Positions 32,248 through 40,835 are shown, counted from the first letter of the stretch. The stretch is 48,759 nucleotides of DNA from Mycoplasma sp. CAG:877 (GCA_000433455.1 HF992494.1:1-48759); one strand, 5' to 3'. The notes: generated by a model from the sequence alone, not told the origin. Translations and numbers: made by a program.

Positions 32248-33171
32248 ATGAAAAAGAGATTTATTACTAGAAAGAGAAAAAGATTTAGAGTACTTAAAAT
32301 AGTACTCTTTTTGGCATTTTTTATTGGATCTTTAATAATTACTTTTCATCTTTTAAATAAGAGTAATATTAGTATTGATGATAAGAGATTGGTAGAAGTA
32401 TTACTTCAATATAGTGATAGTAGTGAAGATAAGGGAATAATTAAGAGAGTTAAAAAGATGTTTAGTACGCCTGTTTTATTTTTAGATAATAATTATTTTA
32501 AGGTAGAGAAGGTTTTTAATGAGAAACCTAATTTGGATAATACTAGTCAGACTTTACCAACTATTTATATATATAATTCTCATCAAGGAGAAGAATATGC
32601 CCCTAGTAGTTTTGCTGAATATAGTGTTTCTCCTACAGTAATGTTTGCTGATTATGTATTGGAAGGACTTTTTAAAGATAAGGGATATGTTTCTTTAGTT
32701 GAGGAGAGTAGTATTAAAGAAATCTTAAATAGGAATGGATGGCGTTATTCTTATAGTTATATGGCTAGTAGAATTTTAATGGAAGAAGCTTTTAAAAATA
32801 ACCCTAGTTTAAAATACTTTATTGATGTACATAGAGATAGTTTAGATAAAAGTAGAACTTCTGTTATGATTGATGGCAAAGTTTTTGCAAAAACTATTTT
32901 TTTAATTGGACTTGAAAATGATAATTATGAAGAAAATTTAGCGTTTACTGAAAAAATTAATAATCTTATGAATAAAAAGTATCCTGGTTTATCTAAAGGT
33001 ATTTATAAGAAAGGAGGGGTGGGAGTTAATGGTGTCTATAATCAAGACTTTTCTAATAGAACGATTTTAATAGAGATAGGAGGATATGAAAATACTCCAT
33101 CAGAAGTTTTAAACTCGACTTTAGCATTTGCAGAATGTTTTTTGGAGGTGATTAAGACTGATGAAGGCTAA
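32248..33171 (+). CDS. spoIIP: Stage II sporulation protein P
   Basis: This 307-residue membrane-anchored peptidoglycan amidase/endopeptidase acts with SpoIID and SpoIIM in engulfment. A basic N-terminus and membrane helix (about 14-35) are followed by a short spacer and the SpoIIP catalytic domain. Its motifs are IYNSHQGEEY (His112, Glu116), HRDS (His195) and LIEIGGYENTPSEV. The protein is shorter than B. subtilis SpoIIP (about 400), with the difference in the spacer. It sits between gpr and yqxA as in Bacillus and overlaps yqxA by 11 bases. Confidence 0.93.
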   Translation: MKKRFITRKRKRFRVLKIVLFLAFFIGSLIITFHLLNKSNISIDDKRLVEVLLQYSDSSEDKGIIKRVKKMFSTPVLFLDNNYFKVEKVFNEKPNLDNTSQTLPTIYIYNSHQGEEYAPSSFAEYSVSPTVMFADYVLEGLFKDKGYVSLVEESSIKEILNRNGWRYSYSYMASRILMEEAFKNNPSLKYFIDVHRDSLDKSRTSVMIDGKVFAKTIFLIGLENDNYEENLAFTEKINNLMNKKYPGLSKGIYKKGGVGVNGVYNQDFSNRTILIEIGGYENTPSEVLNSTLAFAECFLEVIKTDEG

Positions 33172-33481
33172 ATACATAGTAAGGTTTTTAGGAATTATTA
33201 TTGTAATACTATTTTTTGCTTTATACTTTGGACAGTACACTGGTTATTATAATATTTCTAATGAGAGGAAGACTACTCTTACAAAAGAGGCAATTGAGAG
33301 GTTTGAAAGAGATGTTTCTGATGGAAAAGAGATTATTGCGGGGAACTATTTAACGAAAGAGAAAAACTATAATAATAGTTTATCAAAGATGGGACTTGGT
33401 ATTTCTAGGTTAATTGGAGAAGGTTTTGATAAGATGATTAATACTATTTTTAAAGAGGTAGAAAAAGCGATAAGGAATTGA
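33161..33481 (+). CDS. yqxA: YqxA family protein (DUF3679-like)
   Basis: This 106-residue protein has an N-terminal membrane helix (about 6-25), then an amphipathic exported or peripheral segment. The position directly after spoIIP, the size, and the FGQYTGYYN...SKMGLGISRLIGEGFDKM pattern fit the YqxA/DUF3679 family of spore-formers, whose function is unknown. ATG 33161 overlaps the end of spoIIP and uses GGAGGTGA about 8 bases upstream, so translation is likely coupled. Assignment rests partly on synteny. Confidence 0.7.
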   Translation: MKAKYIVRFLGIIIVILFFALYFGQYTGYYNISNERKTTLTKEAIERFERDVSDGKEIIAGNYLTKEKNYNNSLSKMGLGISRLIGEGFDKMINTIFKEVEKAIRN

Positions 33482-33500
33482 TCAAAAGTCATTCCTTTTT
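33472..33500 (+). terminator. Rho-independent terminator
   Basis: AAGGAAT (33472-33478, overlapping the yqxA stop region) pairs with ATTCCTT (33491-33497), followed by T residues. Confidence 0.75.
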
Positions 33501-33552
33501 CTATTTTTTTGTAGTATAATTTTCTATAAGAATAGGGTATTGGGGTGAAGTG

Positions 33553-34332
33553 ATGCTAAAATATAATGATACTTTAAAACAAGTTTTAGATCAGTTGTCT
33601 TTAGAATTAACAACAATACAAATAAAACTAAATAATTTTAATACATCTCGTAATATAGAGTCTTATAAAGAAGATATATTACGTTTAGTAGATTCTAATA
33701 CTTTATTACTAGCTTCGTATTATATGGAGAGTAGTATTGAAGAGAAGAAGAAATTTGATTGGTTACTTAGTAAGACTTTTTCTACTAGTGATGAGAAAGA
33801 TATTTTTCAGCAACAGTTAAAAAACTTATATTATCTTGGCAAAAATAAGTTATATGATACATCACAATATAAGACTATTAGTGATGAGATTTTGAAGTTT
33901 AGAGAAGTTCTTTTAAAGACAGTATTTCAAAGTGAAGAAGATAAGGATGAAGAAGAAAAGTTATTACTTAGAATGAATAATTTAAAGAGAGCTAAAAAGT
34001 ACTTTTTAAGCGATCATAATAAAGTATGTGTTAAAAGTATTGATAATTTAAGAGAAATAATTGAATCTTTAAATATGAGTGATACTTTAAAGACTGATGT
34101 TTTAATGATTATTTTTACTAATGAACTTGATTATTATAAAGCAGTACTTAATAAAGAAAGAGGTAATTTTGATGATGATATTAATAACTTTTTAATGGTT
34201 TCTGGACTTAGTAGTATTTTAAGAGCAAGTGATAATATTTATTTAACTAACGCTACTATGGAAGATGATTATAAGAGTGTTGTTACAACTATAAAGAATA
34301 GTTCTAAGTTAGATAAAAAGAATAAAGAGTAG
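33553..34332 (+). CDS. Uncharacterised helical protein
   Basis: This 259-residue, Lys/Asp/Glu/Asn-rich soluble protein is almost entirely helical, with coiled-coil-like stretches near 1-45 and 130-180. No known motif is visible. GTG 33550 and ATG 33553 are adjacent; the GGGGTGA box favours ATG 33553. It is the first of three tightly packed genes (gaps 9 and 11 bases) that occupy the place of lepA after yqxA in Bacillus. All three share the same composition and are probably one functional unit. Confidence 0.7.
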   Translation: MLKYNDTLKQVLDQLSLELTTIQIKLNNFNTSRNIESYKEDILRLVDSNTLLLASYYMESSIEEKKKFDWLLSKTFSTSDEKDIFQQQLKNLYYLGKNKLYDTSQYKTISDEILKFREVLLKTVFQSEEDKDEEEKLLLRMNNLKRAKKYFLSDHNKVCVKSIDNLREIIESLNMSDTLKTDVLMIIFTNELDYYKAVLNKERGNFDDDINNFLMVSGLSSILRASDNIYLTNATMEDDYKSVVTTIKNSSKLDKKNKE

Positions 34333-34341
34333 GTGATAGAC

Positions 34342-36156
34342 ATGAATTGTGGTTATTTGGTACAATTACTTAGAAAAAATATTACAAATAATAAAAAATT
34401 AATTCATGATTATCATTTATATAGAGATGATTATCTAGATGAAAAACAGGAGTTAGAAAAGTTACTTTTTATTACTACTTTAAATATTTCGACAATGTCT
34501 TTTGAAAAGATTAAGAATATAGTACTTGGTTTTTCAATTAGTGATGAAGAAAAACAAGATATGATAGAAGAGTTAAATGTAATTATGACTATACTTAAAC
34601 TTAATTCTATTAATGGTACTAATATTTTGTTAGATGATGTACAGAATGAAGTTTTAGATAGATTTTTAAATTATTTACATGAATATATTTTAGTTAGAAA
34701 AGATTATAATACTAATAATGATATTGATATAGAAGAGTTGACTAATGTTAATGAGAAGTATAAGAGTCTTTCTACTAAGTTAAATAATCCTAAAAATACA
34801 AAGTTTATTACGGATTTAGATACGTTAAATACTTTATTTAATGATAATAAATTAGAAGAGAATGTTAAAAGAGATTTATTAGTTTCTCTTATTAAGTATA
34901 ATAAGAATATTTTTAATTATAAAATTGGTTTTACTAATAATATGGAAATTGCTAGATATGGAAATATTGATATTGGAGAAGTTAAAGGTATTTTTAAAAA
35001 GTATGGATATGATTTTGATAGGTTAGATACTGGATTTCAAAATAAGATATTGGAGTTTGGTGTTATTGGAAAGATAAAGGAAGTTTTATGTGTACTTTAT
35101 CAATTAAATATTAAAATAGATGAGAAAGAAAATGGATACTTTTTAATGAGTTTAGTGCTAACTGGAGATAAAGAGAGTATTGCTAGAACTATGAAGTTTA
35201 TATTGAGTAAAAATGTTTTGGTAGAAAAGTTATTTAAAATACCTAGTGTTTTTATTAGTGAAGATAATACTGAATTTAATAGAGAAAAGACTAATCGTTT
35301 TAAAATAGTTGATTATTCTATATTTAGTGAAGATAAACCTTATATAGTTGGGACAGCTGAGAGGTTTAGAAATAATACGTTACTATTAGAAAGATATGGT
35401 TTATCATTAAAGAGTATTTTAGATAAGTATCCACAAGTATTAATAGTAGATAGTGAAAGACTTTATAATAATTTAGAAATGTTTTTAGAGTATGGTTTTT
35501 CATTTACTAAGAATAAGAGATTGATTGATTCTTCTCTTAGTGCTCTTACTTCAATTAGGTTTTGTGATATAGTTGATCAATTTATAGAAGTGCATCCTTA
35601 TGGTATTAAGTATTTAAGAGATAATTTAAGTTGTATTAAGACTATTAGTAGTGCTTTTGATGTTATATTTTATAGTATGTATTATTCTAATGTATTAGAG
35701 GGTGAAGATAGGGCTTTTAGAAGAATTATTAGTAATAATAGAGAATATTTATGCTTACACGGAGATATTAATAATAGATTTGGAGAAGCTTATATGGGTA
35801 TTACAGATACTAATAAAGTTAGTGTTACTAATACTTTTATTCCTAAATTTAAGGATCAAGATAAGTATAGAAATATTTTAGAAAAGAATAAATATAGAGT
35901 AATTGATGTAGATATATTTGATAATAGATATATTCAAAAGATTAATACTTTTTCAGATGATCAGGAACCATTAATATATAATTTTGATGGTATTAGAATA
36001 TCTAAGATTAAAGTACTTAGAATATTTAATGTATTAATTAAGAATGGTATTATGAGTAATTTAGATAGTTTTATGTTTAGTGTTTCTTATAATACTATTA
36101 TTAGTGAAGATAATTATAATAAGTTATATGATTTAATAAAAGACGCTATTAAATAA
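34342..36156 (+). CDS. Uncharacterised helical-repeat protein
   Basis: This is a 604-residue soluble helical protein. Several stretches follow a helix-loop-helix rhythm with the pattern leu-x3-Gly-[hydrophobic]-x-ser-[hydrophobic]2-x3-Pro near helix ends (for example YGLSLKSILDKYPQVLIVDSERLY and NVLVEKLFKIPSVFIS). This recalls mTERF-like nucleic-acid-binding repeats, but I cannot verify it. The C-terminal half contains YLCLHGDINNRFGEAYMG and a structured end. GTG 34333 is in frame, but AGGTGA (34331-34336) points to ATG 34342. It is the central gene of a three-gene block. Confidence 0.7.
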   Translation: MNCGYLVQLLRKNITNNKKLIHDYHLYRDDYLDEKQELEKLLFITTLNISTMSFEKIKNIVLGFSISDEEKQDMIEELNVIMTILKLNSINGTNILLDDVQNEVLDRFLNYLHEYILVRKDYNTNNDIDIEELTNVNEKYKSLSTKLNNPKNTKFITDLDTLNTLFNDNKLEENVKRDLLVSLIKYNKNIFNYKIGFTNNMEIARYGNIDIGEVKGIFKKYGYDFDRLDTGFQNKILEFGVIGKIKEVLCVLYQLNIKIDEKENGYFLMSLVLTGDKESIARTMKFILSKNVLVEKLFKIPSVFISEDNTEFNREKTNRFKIVDYSIFSEDKPYIVGTAERFRNNTLLLERYGLSLKSILDKYPQVLIVDSERLYNNLEMFLEYGFSFTKNKRLIDSSLSALTSIRFCDIVDQFIEVHPYGIKYLRDNLSCIKTISSAFDVIFYSMYYSNVLEGEDRAFRRIISNNREYLCLHGDINNRFGEAYMGITDTNKVSVTNTFIPKFKDQDKYRNILEKNKYRVIDVDIFDNRYIQKINTFSDDQEPLIYNFDGIRISKIKVLRIFNVLIKNGIMSNLDSFMFSVSYNTIISEDNYNKLYDLIKDAIK

Positions 36157-36167
36157 AGGTGATATGA

Positions 36168-36455
36168 ATGGATTTTTTAATTGATAATGGTATTTCTAAG
36201 GATGTTATTGTAGAAATAGAAGATTATAATGATGATAGTTTAGTTTATAATTTTATTTGTAATGAGGCTAATGCAGTTAAGGTACTTGAATATTTTAAGA
36301 GTATTGGGATTGAGGCAATAAATAGACTACTTATTTATAAGTTAGAAGTATTTTTAATTGATTATAAGAGTATTGTTAAGGCTTTTAATAATTATGATGT
36401 TTCTGTTTTAGTTCAACTTATTAATGACGATATTAACGCTATTAACTTTTTATAA
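36168..36455 (+). CDS. Uncharacterised small acidic protein
   Basis: This 95-residue acidic protein ends the three-gene block. It starts at ATG 36168, with AAAGGTGAT upstream; ATG 36164 is in another frame. The sequence (FLIDNGISKDVIVEIEDYND...VKVLEYFKSIGIEAINRLLIYKLEVFL) again has a helix-Gly-hydrophobic rhythm similar to the repeats of the preceding protein, so it may be a short relative or an accessory subunit. No family is recognised. Confidence 0.65.
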   Translation: MDFLIDNGISKDVIVEIEDYNDDSLVYNFICNEANAVKVLEYFKSIGIEAINRLLIYKLEVFLIDYKSIVKAFNNYDVSVLVQLINDDINAINFL

Positions 36456-36464
36456 TAGTAAAAG

Positions 36465-36496
36465 AAAAGAGCTTGTAAAAATACAAACTCTTTTTT
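36465..36496. terminator. Bidirectional terminator
   Basis: AAAAGAG-C-TTGT (36465-36476) pairs with ACAA-A-CTCTTTT (36483-36494) between convergent genes. Confidence 0.8.
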
Positions 36497-37370
36497 ATTG
36501 ATATAATTCTTGTTTTAGTAATTCTAAGTTTTCTGTAATTAGACTTTCATAAGTATCTTTATTTGCTCTTTGTTCATCTGAAATATTATCTAATTTATGT
36601 AATTCTAGTCTTTTAATATTTGTATATTCTTCTAATATTTCTTTAGTGTTATCACTTAGATTATCATTTTTAAAAGTGTAGATGTAATTTATTTTTTTCT
36701 CTTCGATTAAGTTTTTAACATCACTTATTGTTTTATCAGTAGCATCACTATCGATACAGTAAACTTCTAGTCCGAACTTTTCTAGGTATTTTAATGCTGA
36801 ATTATCAACGACTATTTTTTTATTTGTAGTATTTTCTACTGTTAAACGGTAATCAGCATCTAATTCTGATAGTTTTATTTTTAATTGATCGTATGCTTCA
36901 TCAATATCTTTTTTTAGATAAGTACTAGAAACGTATTCTTCTAAACCAATTCTTATGTTTTGAGCCATCATTAATAGTGAAGATGGGTTTAACCATAACT
37001 CTTCTGGAGAGTAGTCTGTTTCTAAGACATCTGAACTATCAATTATTTTTAAGTCTGGGTTTAGAGTAAGTAAGTCGATTGCCATATTTCTTTCACGTTC
37101 GATTAAACCATTGTAGATAAACAAATCTGATTTACTATAATCTTTTTTCTGCTTATCACTAACTTTATAATTAGTAATATCTATTCCATCAGGGTAAATA
37201 GAAGTTACTGTAGCATGTTCACCATAGAGTTCTTTTGTTATGTATTCGTTAGCATAATTAGTAACATATATTTGGATATTATCCATGTTATCATCGGTAC
37301 AACCAGTTAATAAAACTGGTGTAAAAATAGTTAGTATAAATAATAATATAAATTTAGGTGTTTTTTTCAT
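36495..37370 (-). CDS. ZnuA/adhesin-like metal-binding lipoprotein lacking canonical His ligands
   Basis: This 291-residue lipoprotein (lipobox LLTGC, Cys24) has the overall pattern of the zinc/manganese ABC-transporter solute-binding family. An N-lobe SLFIYNGL-type strand, a linking helix and a C-lobe with a KYLEKFGL strand-helix are recognisable. The three family histidines are not where expected: HxYEP reads TNYKV, DPHxWLDP reads EELWLNP and HxAFxY reads NSALKY. It may therefore bind no metal or a different ligand. No permease or ATPase gene is adjacent. Its start overlaps the end of yidD by 17 bases, so they form an operon. Confidence 0.75.
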   Translation of the reverse strand: MKKTPKFILLFILTIFTPVLLTGCTDDNMDNIQIYVTNYANEYITKELYGEHATVTSIYPDGIDITNYKVSDKQKKDYSKSDLFIYNGLIERERNMAIDLLTLNPDLKIIDSSDVLETDYSPEELWLNPSSLLMMAQNIRIGLEEYVSSTYLKKDIDEAYDQLKIKLSELDADYRLTVENTTNKKIVVDNSALKYLEKFGLEVYCIDSDATDKTISDVKNLIEEKKINYIYTFKNDNLSDNTKEILEEYTNIKRLELHKLDNISDEQRANKDTYESLITENLELLKQELYQ

Positions 37371-37590
37371 TCTTTTTCTCCTTTACTGGTACGGGATCAT
37401 ATCCAGATGTTCCCCATGGATTACAACGTAATATTCTTTTTATAGTTAAATAAGAACCTTTTATAGAACCATGAGTTTCTATAGCTTCAATAGCATAGTT
37501 TGAACAAGTTGGTATATGTCTACAAGATGCATGAGATGATAAAGGCATTTTTTTATATAGTTTTATTAGTGATATTAAGAATTTTTTCAT
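37354..37590 (-). CDS. yidD: Membrane protein insertion efficiency factor YidD
   Basis: This 78-residue YidD-family protein assists YidC-dependent membrane insertion. It has an amphipathic N-terminus (FLISLIKLYKK), CRHIPTCSNYA, THGSIKGSYLTIKRILRCNPW and GYDPVP, with the three family Cys. The start is placed at the second in-frame ATG (37590) because AAAGG lies 7 bases upstream and family members begin MKK-hydrophobic. The first ATG (37605) would add five residues. It is the promoter-proximal gene of the pair with the ZnuA-like lipoprotein. Confidence 0.94.
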   Translation of the reverse strand: MKKFLISLIKLYKKMPLSSHASCRHIPTCSNYAIEAIETHGSIKGSYLTIKRILRCNPWGTSGYDPVPVKEKKNEKNT

Positions 37591-37685
37591 ATATTTGCCT
37601 TTCATATTTATTTGTATCTTGCTTTTTTAATTTTACTATAATTCAAATAAAATATCAATTATAAGTATACTAAATTAATTAATTT

Positions 37686-37694
37686 TGGTATAAT
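37686..37694 (+). promoter_or_regulatory. Extended -10 promoter of rnc
   Basis: TGG followed by TATAAT (37689-37694), 17 bases before ATG 37712. Confidence 0.65.
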
Positions 37695-37711
37695 TATATT
37701 CGGTGAAGATT

Positions 37712-38377
37712 ATGGATGAATTATTTGAAAGACTTGGTATTAAACCGAAAGATTTAAGACTTTATAATACAGCTTTTTTACATAGTAGTTATGCTAATGA
37801 ACATAGAGCTAAAGCTGATTATGAGAGATTAGAGTTTTTAGGAGACTCAGTAGTTGATTTAGTTATTGCTGATTATTTATATTCGTGTGAAAATGAAGAT
37901 GAAGGAGAAATGACTAAGGTTAGGGCTAGTTATGTATGTGAGAATGCTTTATATGAATACGCTACTAATTTAGGCTTGAATAGATATATTAAAGTTGGTC
38001 ATGGAGAAGAAAAAGAGGGTGGAAAATATAAGAAAGCAATTGTTGCTGATATATTTGAAGCTTTGATGGGAGCAATTTATTTAGATTTAGGTTATGCTAC
38101 GGCTAGAAGAACTGTTCTTAATATTATAGTTCCTTATATAGAAGATCCTAATGTAACATTCTTTAGTGATTATAAGAGTTCATTACAAGAATATGTTCAA
38201 ACGACACAACAGAGTTTAATATATGATTTAGTATCAGAAGATGGACCAGCACATGATAGAACATTTACAGTAGAAGTTAGAATAGATGATATTGTATATG
38301 GTACAGGAGTTGGTAGTACTAAGAAGGAAGCTGAACAAGAAGCGGCAAAAGTGGCATTAAATAAGTTAGCTAGATAG
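37712..38377 (+). CDS. rnc: Ribonuclease III
   Basis: This 221-residue double-strand-specific endoribonuclease processes rRNA precursors and structured mRNAs. The catalytic signature ERLEFLGDSVVDLVIADYLY (about 36-55) and the second acidic block ADIFEALMGAIYLD (with the catalytic Glu) are intact. A C-terminal dsRNA-binding domain (about 150-221; DYKSSLQEYVQ...GSTKKEAEQEAAKVAL) follows. GTG 37703 is in frame but ATG 37712, five bases after GGTGA, fits better. It would cleave RNA duplexes such as that predicted at 41173-41258. Confidence 0.96.
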   Translation: MDELFERLGIKPKDLRLYNTAFLHSSYANEHRAKADYERLEFLGDSVVDLVIADYLYSCENEDEGEMTKVRASYVCENALYEYATNLGLNRYIKVGHGEEKEGGKYKKAIVADIFEALMGAIYLDLGYATARRTVLNIIVPYIEDPNVTFFSDYKSSLQEYVQTTQQSLIYDLVSEDGPAHDRTFTVEVRIDDIVYGTGVGSTKKEAEQEAAKVALNKLAR

Positions 38378-38428
38378 AATTATTTGATGATATTTTCTTA
38401 GTTATTAGCAAAAAAAGCAGTTGATAAT

Positions 38429-38457
38429 TTGAAAAATAGGAAAATTAATGATATAAT
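38429..38457 (+). promoter_or_regulatory. SigA-type promoter of the RNase J-like gene
   Basis: TTGAAA (38429-38434), a 17-base spacer and TATAAT (38452-38457) with TGA before it. The leader of about 70 bases is longer than average here. Confidence 0.7.
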
Positions 38458-38535
38458 GGCTGTTGTAATTTATACCTTTGCCTTTATATCATTTATTAAT
38501 TTTAAAAAGAGATGTATTTAAGAAAGGAGATATTA

Positions 38536-40188
38536 ATGAGTAAAATAAAAATATTTAGTTTAGGCGGATTAAATGAAAATGGAAAAAATATGTATGTTGT
38601 TAACGTAGATGGTGATGTTTTTGTTTTTGATGCTGGATTAAAGTACGATAATGATTTAAATTTAGGAATTGATTATATCATTCCAAACTTTGACTATTTA
38701 ATTAAGAATAAAAAGAATATTAAGGGTGTATTTTTAACACATGGACATGAATCTAATATGGGTGCTGTTCCTGATATATTGGCAAAGTTACCAGATATAC
38801 CTATATATGGTACAAAACTTACACTTGAGATTGTAAAGAAAGATATGACTAAAGAAGAAATAGAGAGAACGAAGTTTAAGGAGATTAGACCTCATTCTAA
38901 ACTTACTTTTGGTAAGAATGCTTTATTTCCAATAAGTGTTACACATTCTATACCGGATGCTGTTTGTTATGTTTTATATACTGAGGATGGAGCTATTGTT
39001 TATACAGGAGACTTTGTATTTGATTCAACTGTTCCTGATATATATAAAACAGATATTGGTAAACTTGCTTATGTTGGTAAACAAGGTGTTTTATGTTTAA
39101 TGACTGAGTCAATTTATGCTGATAGATTTGGACATACTAGTCCTAATAATAGAGTGGCTGGATTTATTAGAGAAGTTCTTTCTAATAATCCTAATAGAAT
39201 AATCGCAACAATATTTTCTTCACACTTTTATAGAGTACAAGAAATATTTAATGAGGTTTCTAAGACTCATAGAAAAATAGTTATTATGGGTAAGAGCTTA
39301 CAAGAGACTATCAATGGAGCAATTGATGATGGATATTTAAAGATTGATAAAAGTAGAATTGGTAGTTTAAGTGATCTTGATAATAAGGATGTTGTAGTAT
39401 TTATTTCTGATGAGAAGGAAAAACCTTTTGCTAATTTGGAAAGAATAATACATGGTTTTGATCGTTATATTAAGATTAAAGATACAGATACTATTTTTAT
39501 TACTGAACCTAGTTATGCTGGAATTGAAAAGAGAACTGCTCTTATAATGGATGAGATCGCAATGCTTGGAGCTAATGCTGTTTCATTATCTAGTAAGAAA
39601 CATTTATTACATCATGCTTCTAGTGAAGACTTAATGTTAATGATTAATTTGATGAATCCAAAATACTATTTCCCGGTTAAGGGTGAGTATCGTCATCAAT
39701 ATGCTAATGCTGAAATAGCAGAAGAGTTAGGTATACCAAAAGAAAATATTATTTTAAAACAAAATGGTGATGTTTTAGAATTAGTTGATGGTAAAAATAC
39801 TAATTCAACTGAGCATGTTGAAGTTGATGAAATATTAATAGATGGTAATAGTAATGGTGATATTGGAGACTTAGTATTAAAAGATCGTGAAATGCTTGGT
39901 GAGAATGGTATTGTTATTATTAGTTGTACTTTAGATAAACAAAGTAAAGCTATAATAGGGGGACCTGAGATACTTACTAGAGGATTTATCTATGTTAAAG
40001 AAAGTCAGGATTTATTAGAAGAGACTAAGAAAATTTCTAGAGAAACAATTGAGTCTAATATTGATGTTGGTACTAGTAGAGTAGATTATTCTAAGATTAA
40101 AAATGATGTTAGAGATGTACTTGGTAAGTTTTTTTATAAAGAAACTGGTGCTAAACCAATGATTATTACAGTTGTACAAGAGATATAA
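38536..40188 (+). CDS. rnjB: Ribonuclease J2-like protein with degenerate metal site
   Basis: This 550-residue protein has the RNase J layout: a metallo-beta-lactamase core, beta-CASP insert and C-terminal domain (LVLKDREMLGENGIVIISCTLD onward). The metal motif HGHEDHIG of active RNase J reads HGHESNMG, losing the Asp and third His. SGH reads LHH, and PVHGEYR reads PVKGEYR. THSIPD and YTGDF are kept. B. subtilis RNase J2 shows the same kind of degeneration, so this is best called a J2-like partner that complexes with an active RNase J1 encoded elsewhere. ATG 38536 follows AAAGGAG; the in-frame extension upstream has no RBS. Confidence 0.82.
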   Translation: MSKIKIFSLGGLNENGKNMYVVNVDGDVFVFDAGLKYDNDLNLGIDYIIPNFDYLIKNKKNIKGVFLTHGHESNMGAVPDILAKLPDIPIYGTKLTLEIVKKDMTKEEIERTKFKEIRPHSKLTFGKNALFPISVTHSIPDAVCYVLYTEDGAIVYTGDFVFDSTVPDIYKTDIGKLAYVGKQGVLCLMTESIYADRFGHTSPNNRVAGFIREVLSNNPNRIIATIFSSHFYRVQEIFNEVSKTHRKIVIMGKSLQETINGAIDDGYLKIDKSRIGSLSDLDNKDVVVFISDEKEKPFANLERIIHGFDRYIKIKDTDTIFITEPSYAGIEKRTALIMDEIAMLGANAVSLSSKKHLLHHASSEDLMLMINLMNPKYYFPVKGEYRHQYANAEIAEELGIPKENIILKQNGDVLELVDGKNTNSTEHVEVDEILIDGNSNGDIGDLVLKDREMLGENGIVIISCTLDKQSKAIIGGPEILTRGFIYVKESQDLLEETKKISRETIESNIDVGTSRVDYSKIKNDVRDVLGKFFYKETGAKPMIITVVQEI

Positions 40189-40200
40189 ATTACATGATTA

Positions 40201-40224
40201 AGACTAGTTTTACTAGTCTTTTAT
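40201..40224 (+). terminator. Rho-independent terminator
   Basis: AGACTAGT (40202-40209) pairs with ACTAGTCT (40213-40220), followed by a T-run. Confidence 0.9.
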
Positions 40225-40250
40225 TGTGGTATTTTTTAGTGGATTGGTGT

Positions 40251-40256
40251 ATTATT
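40251..40256 (+). promoter_or_regulatory. -10 box close to a start codon (possible leaderless mRNA)
   Basis: TATTAT ends 5 bases before ATG 40262, with TG two bases upstream and no RBS between. Transcription would start at or next to the start codon. Confidence 0.45.
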
Positions 40257-40261
40257 TTAGT

Positions 40262-40783
40262 ATGAAGAGAGATTTAAGAAGAAAGTATTTAAATATTAGA
40301 AAAAGAGTTTTAGATAAGAGCTGTAAGGATGATCTTATTTTTAATAAGGTTATTAGTGATGAAAGGGTTCTTCTTGCTAGAGATATATTGATATATGTAT
40401 CTTTTGAGGATGAAGTTGATACGAGAAGACTTATTAATTATTTTTTGGATAATGGTAAGAATGTTTATGTACCGAGAGTTTGTGAAAAAGAGATGGATTT
40501 TTATAGGATTGATAGTTTTAATGATTTAGTTGAGGGGTATAAAAATATATTGGAACCTGTTGGGAATGAGAAGATAAGTGATTTTTCAAAAGCTCTTTGT
40601 ATTACTCCGGGAGTTTGCTTTAATAGGTATGGCTACAGGATTGGTTATGGAGGAGGATTTTATGATAGGTTTCTTAGTAGAAGTGGTGTTTTTAGTATTG
40701 GGGTTTGTTACAAGGAGTGTTTATGTGATTTAGAGTTCAATGAAGAGCATGATGTAGCGGTTAATAGGGTTATTACTGACTAG
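40262..40783 (+). CDS. 5-formyltetrahydrofolate cyclo-ligase
   Basis: This 173-residue enzyme converts 5-formyl-THF to 5,10-methenyl-THF with ATP, returning a storage form to the folate pool. Signature elements are the N-terminal LRRKYLNIRKRVL helix, VSFEDEVDTRRLI, YVPRV, and the ATP/folate motif GYRIGYGGGFYDRFL. Length is normal. The family-typical start MKRDLRRKY is ATG 40262, which has no Shine-Dalgarno sequence; a -10-like TATTAT is only 5 bases upstream. An upstream in-frame extension to 40226 also lacks an RBS. Confidence 0.93.
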   Translation: MKRDLRRKYLNIRKRVLDKSCKDDLIFNKVISDERVLLARDILIYVSFEDEVDTRRLINYFLDNGKNVYVPRVCEKEMDFYRIDSFNDLVEGYKNILEPVGNEKISDFSKALCITPGVCFNRYGYRIGYGGGFYDRFLSRSGVFSIGVCYKECLCDLEFNEEHDVAVNRVITD

Positions 40784-40835
40784 GGGTGTTATTGGTAAAA
40801 ACAGTTAAATATGTCTTTTAAAGATAAAGGTTTGG

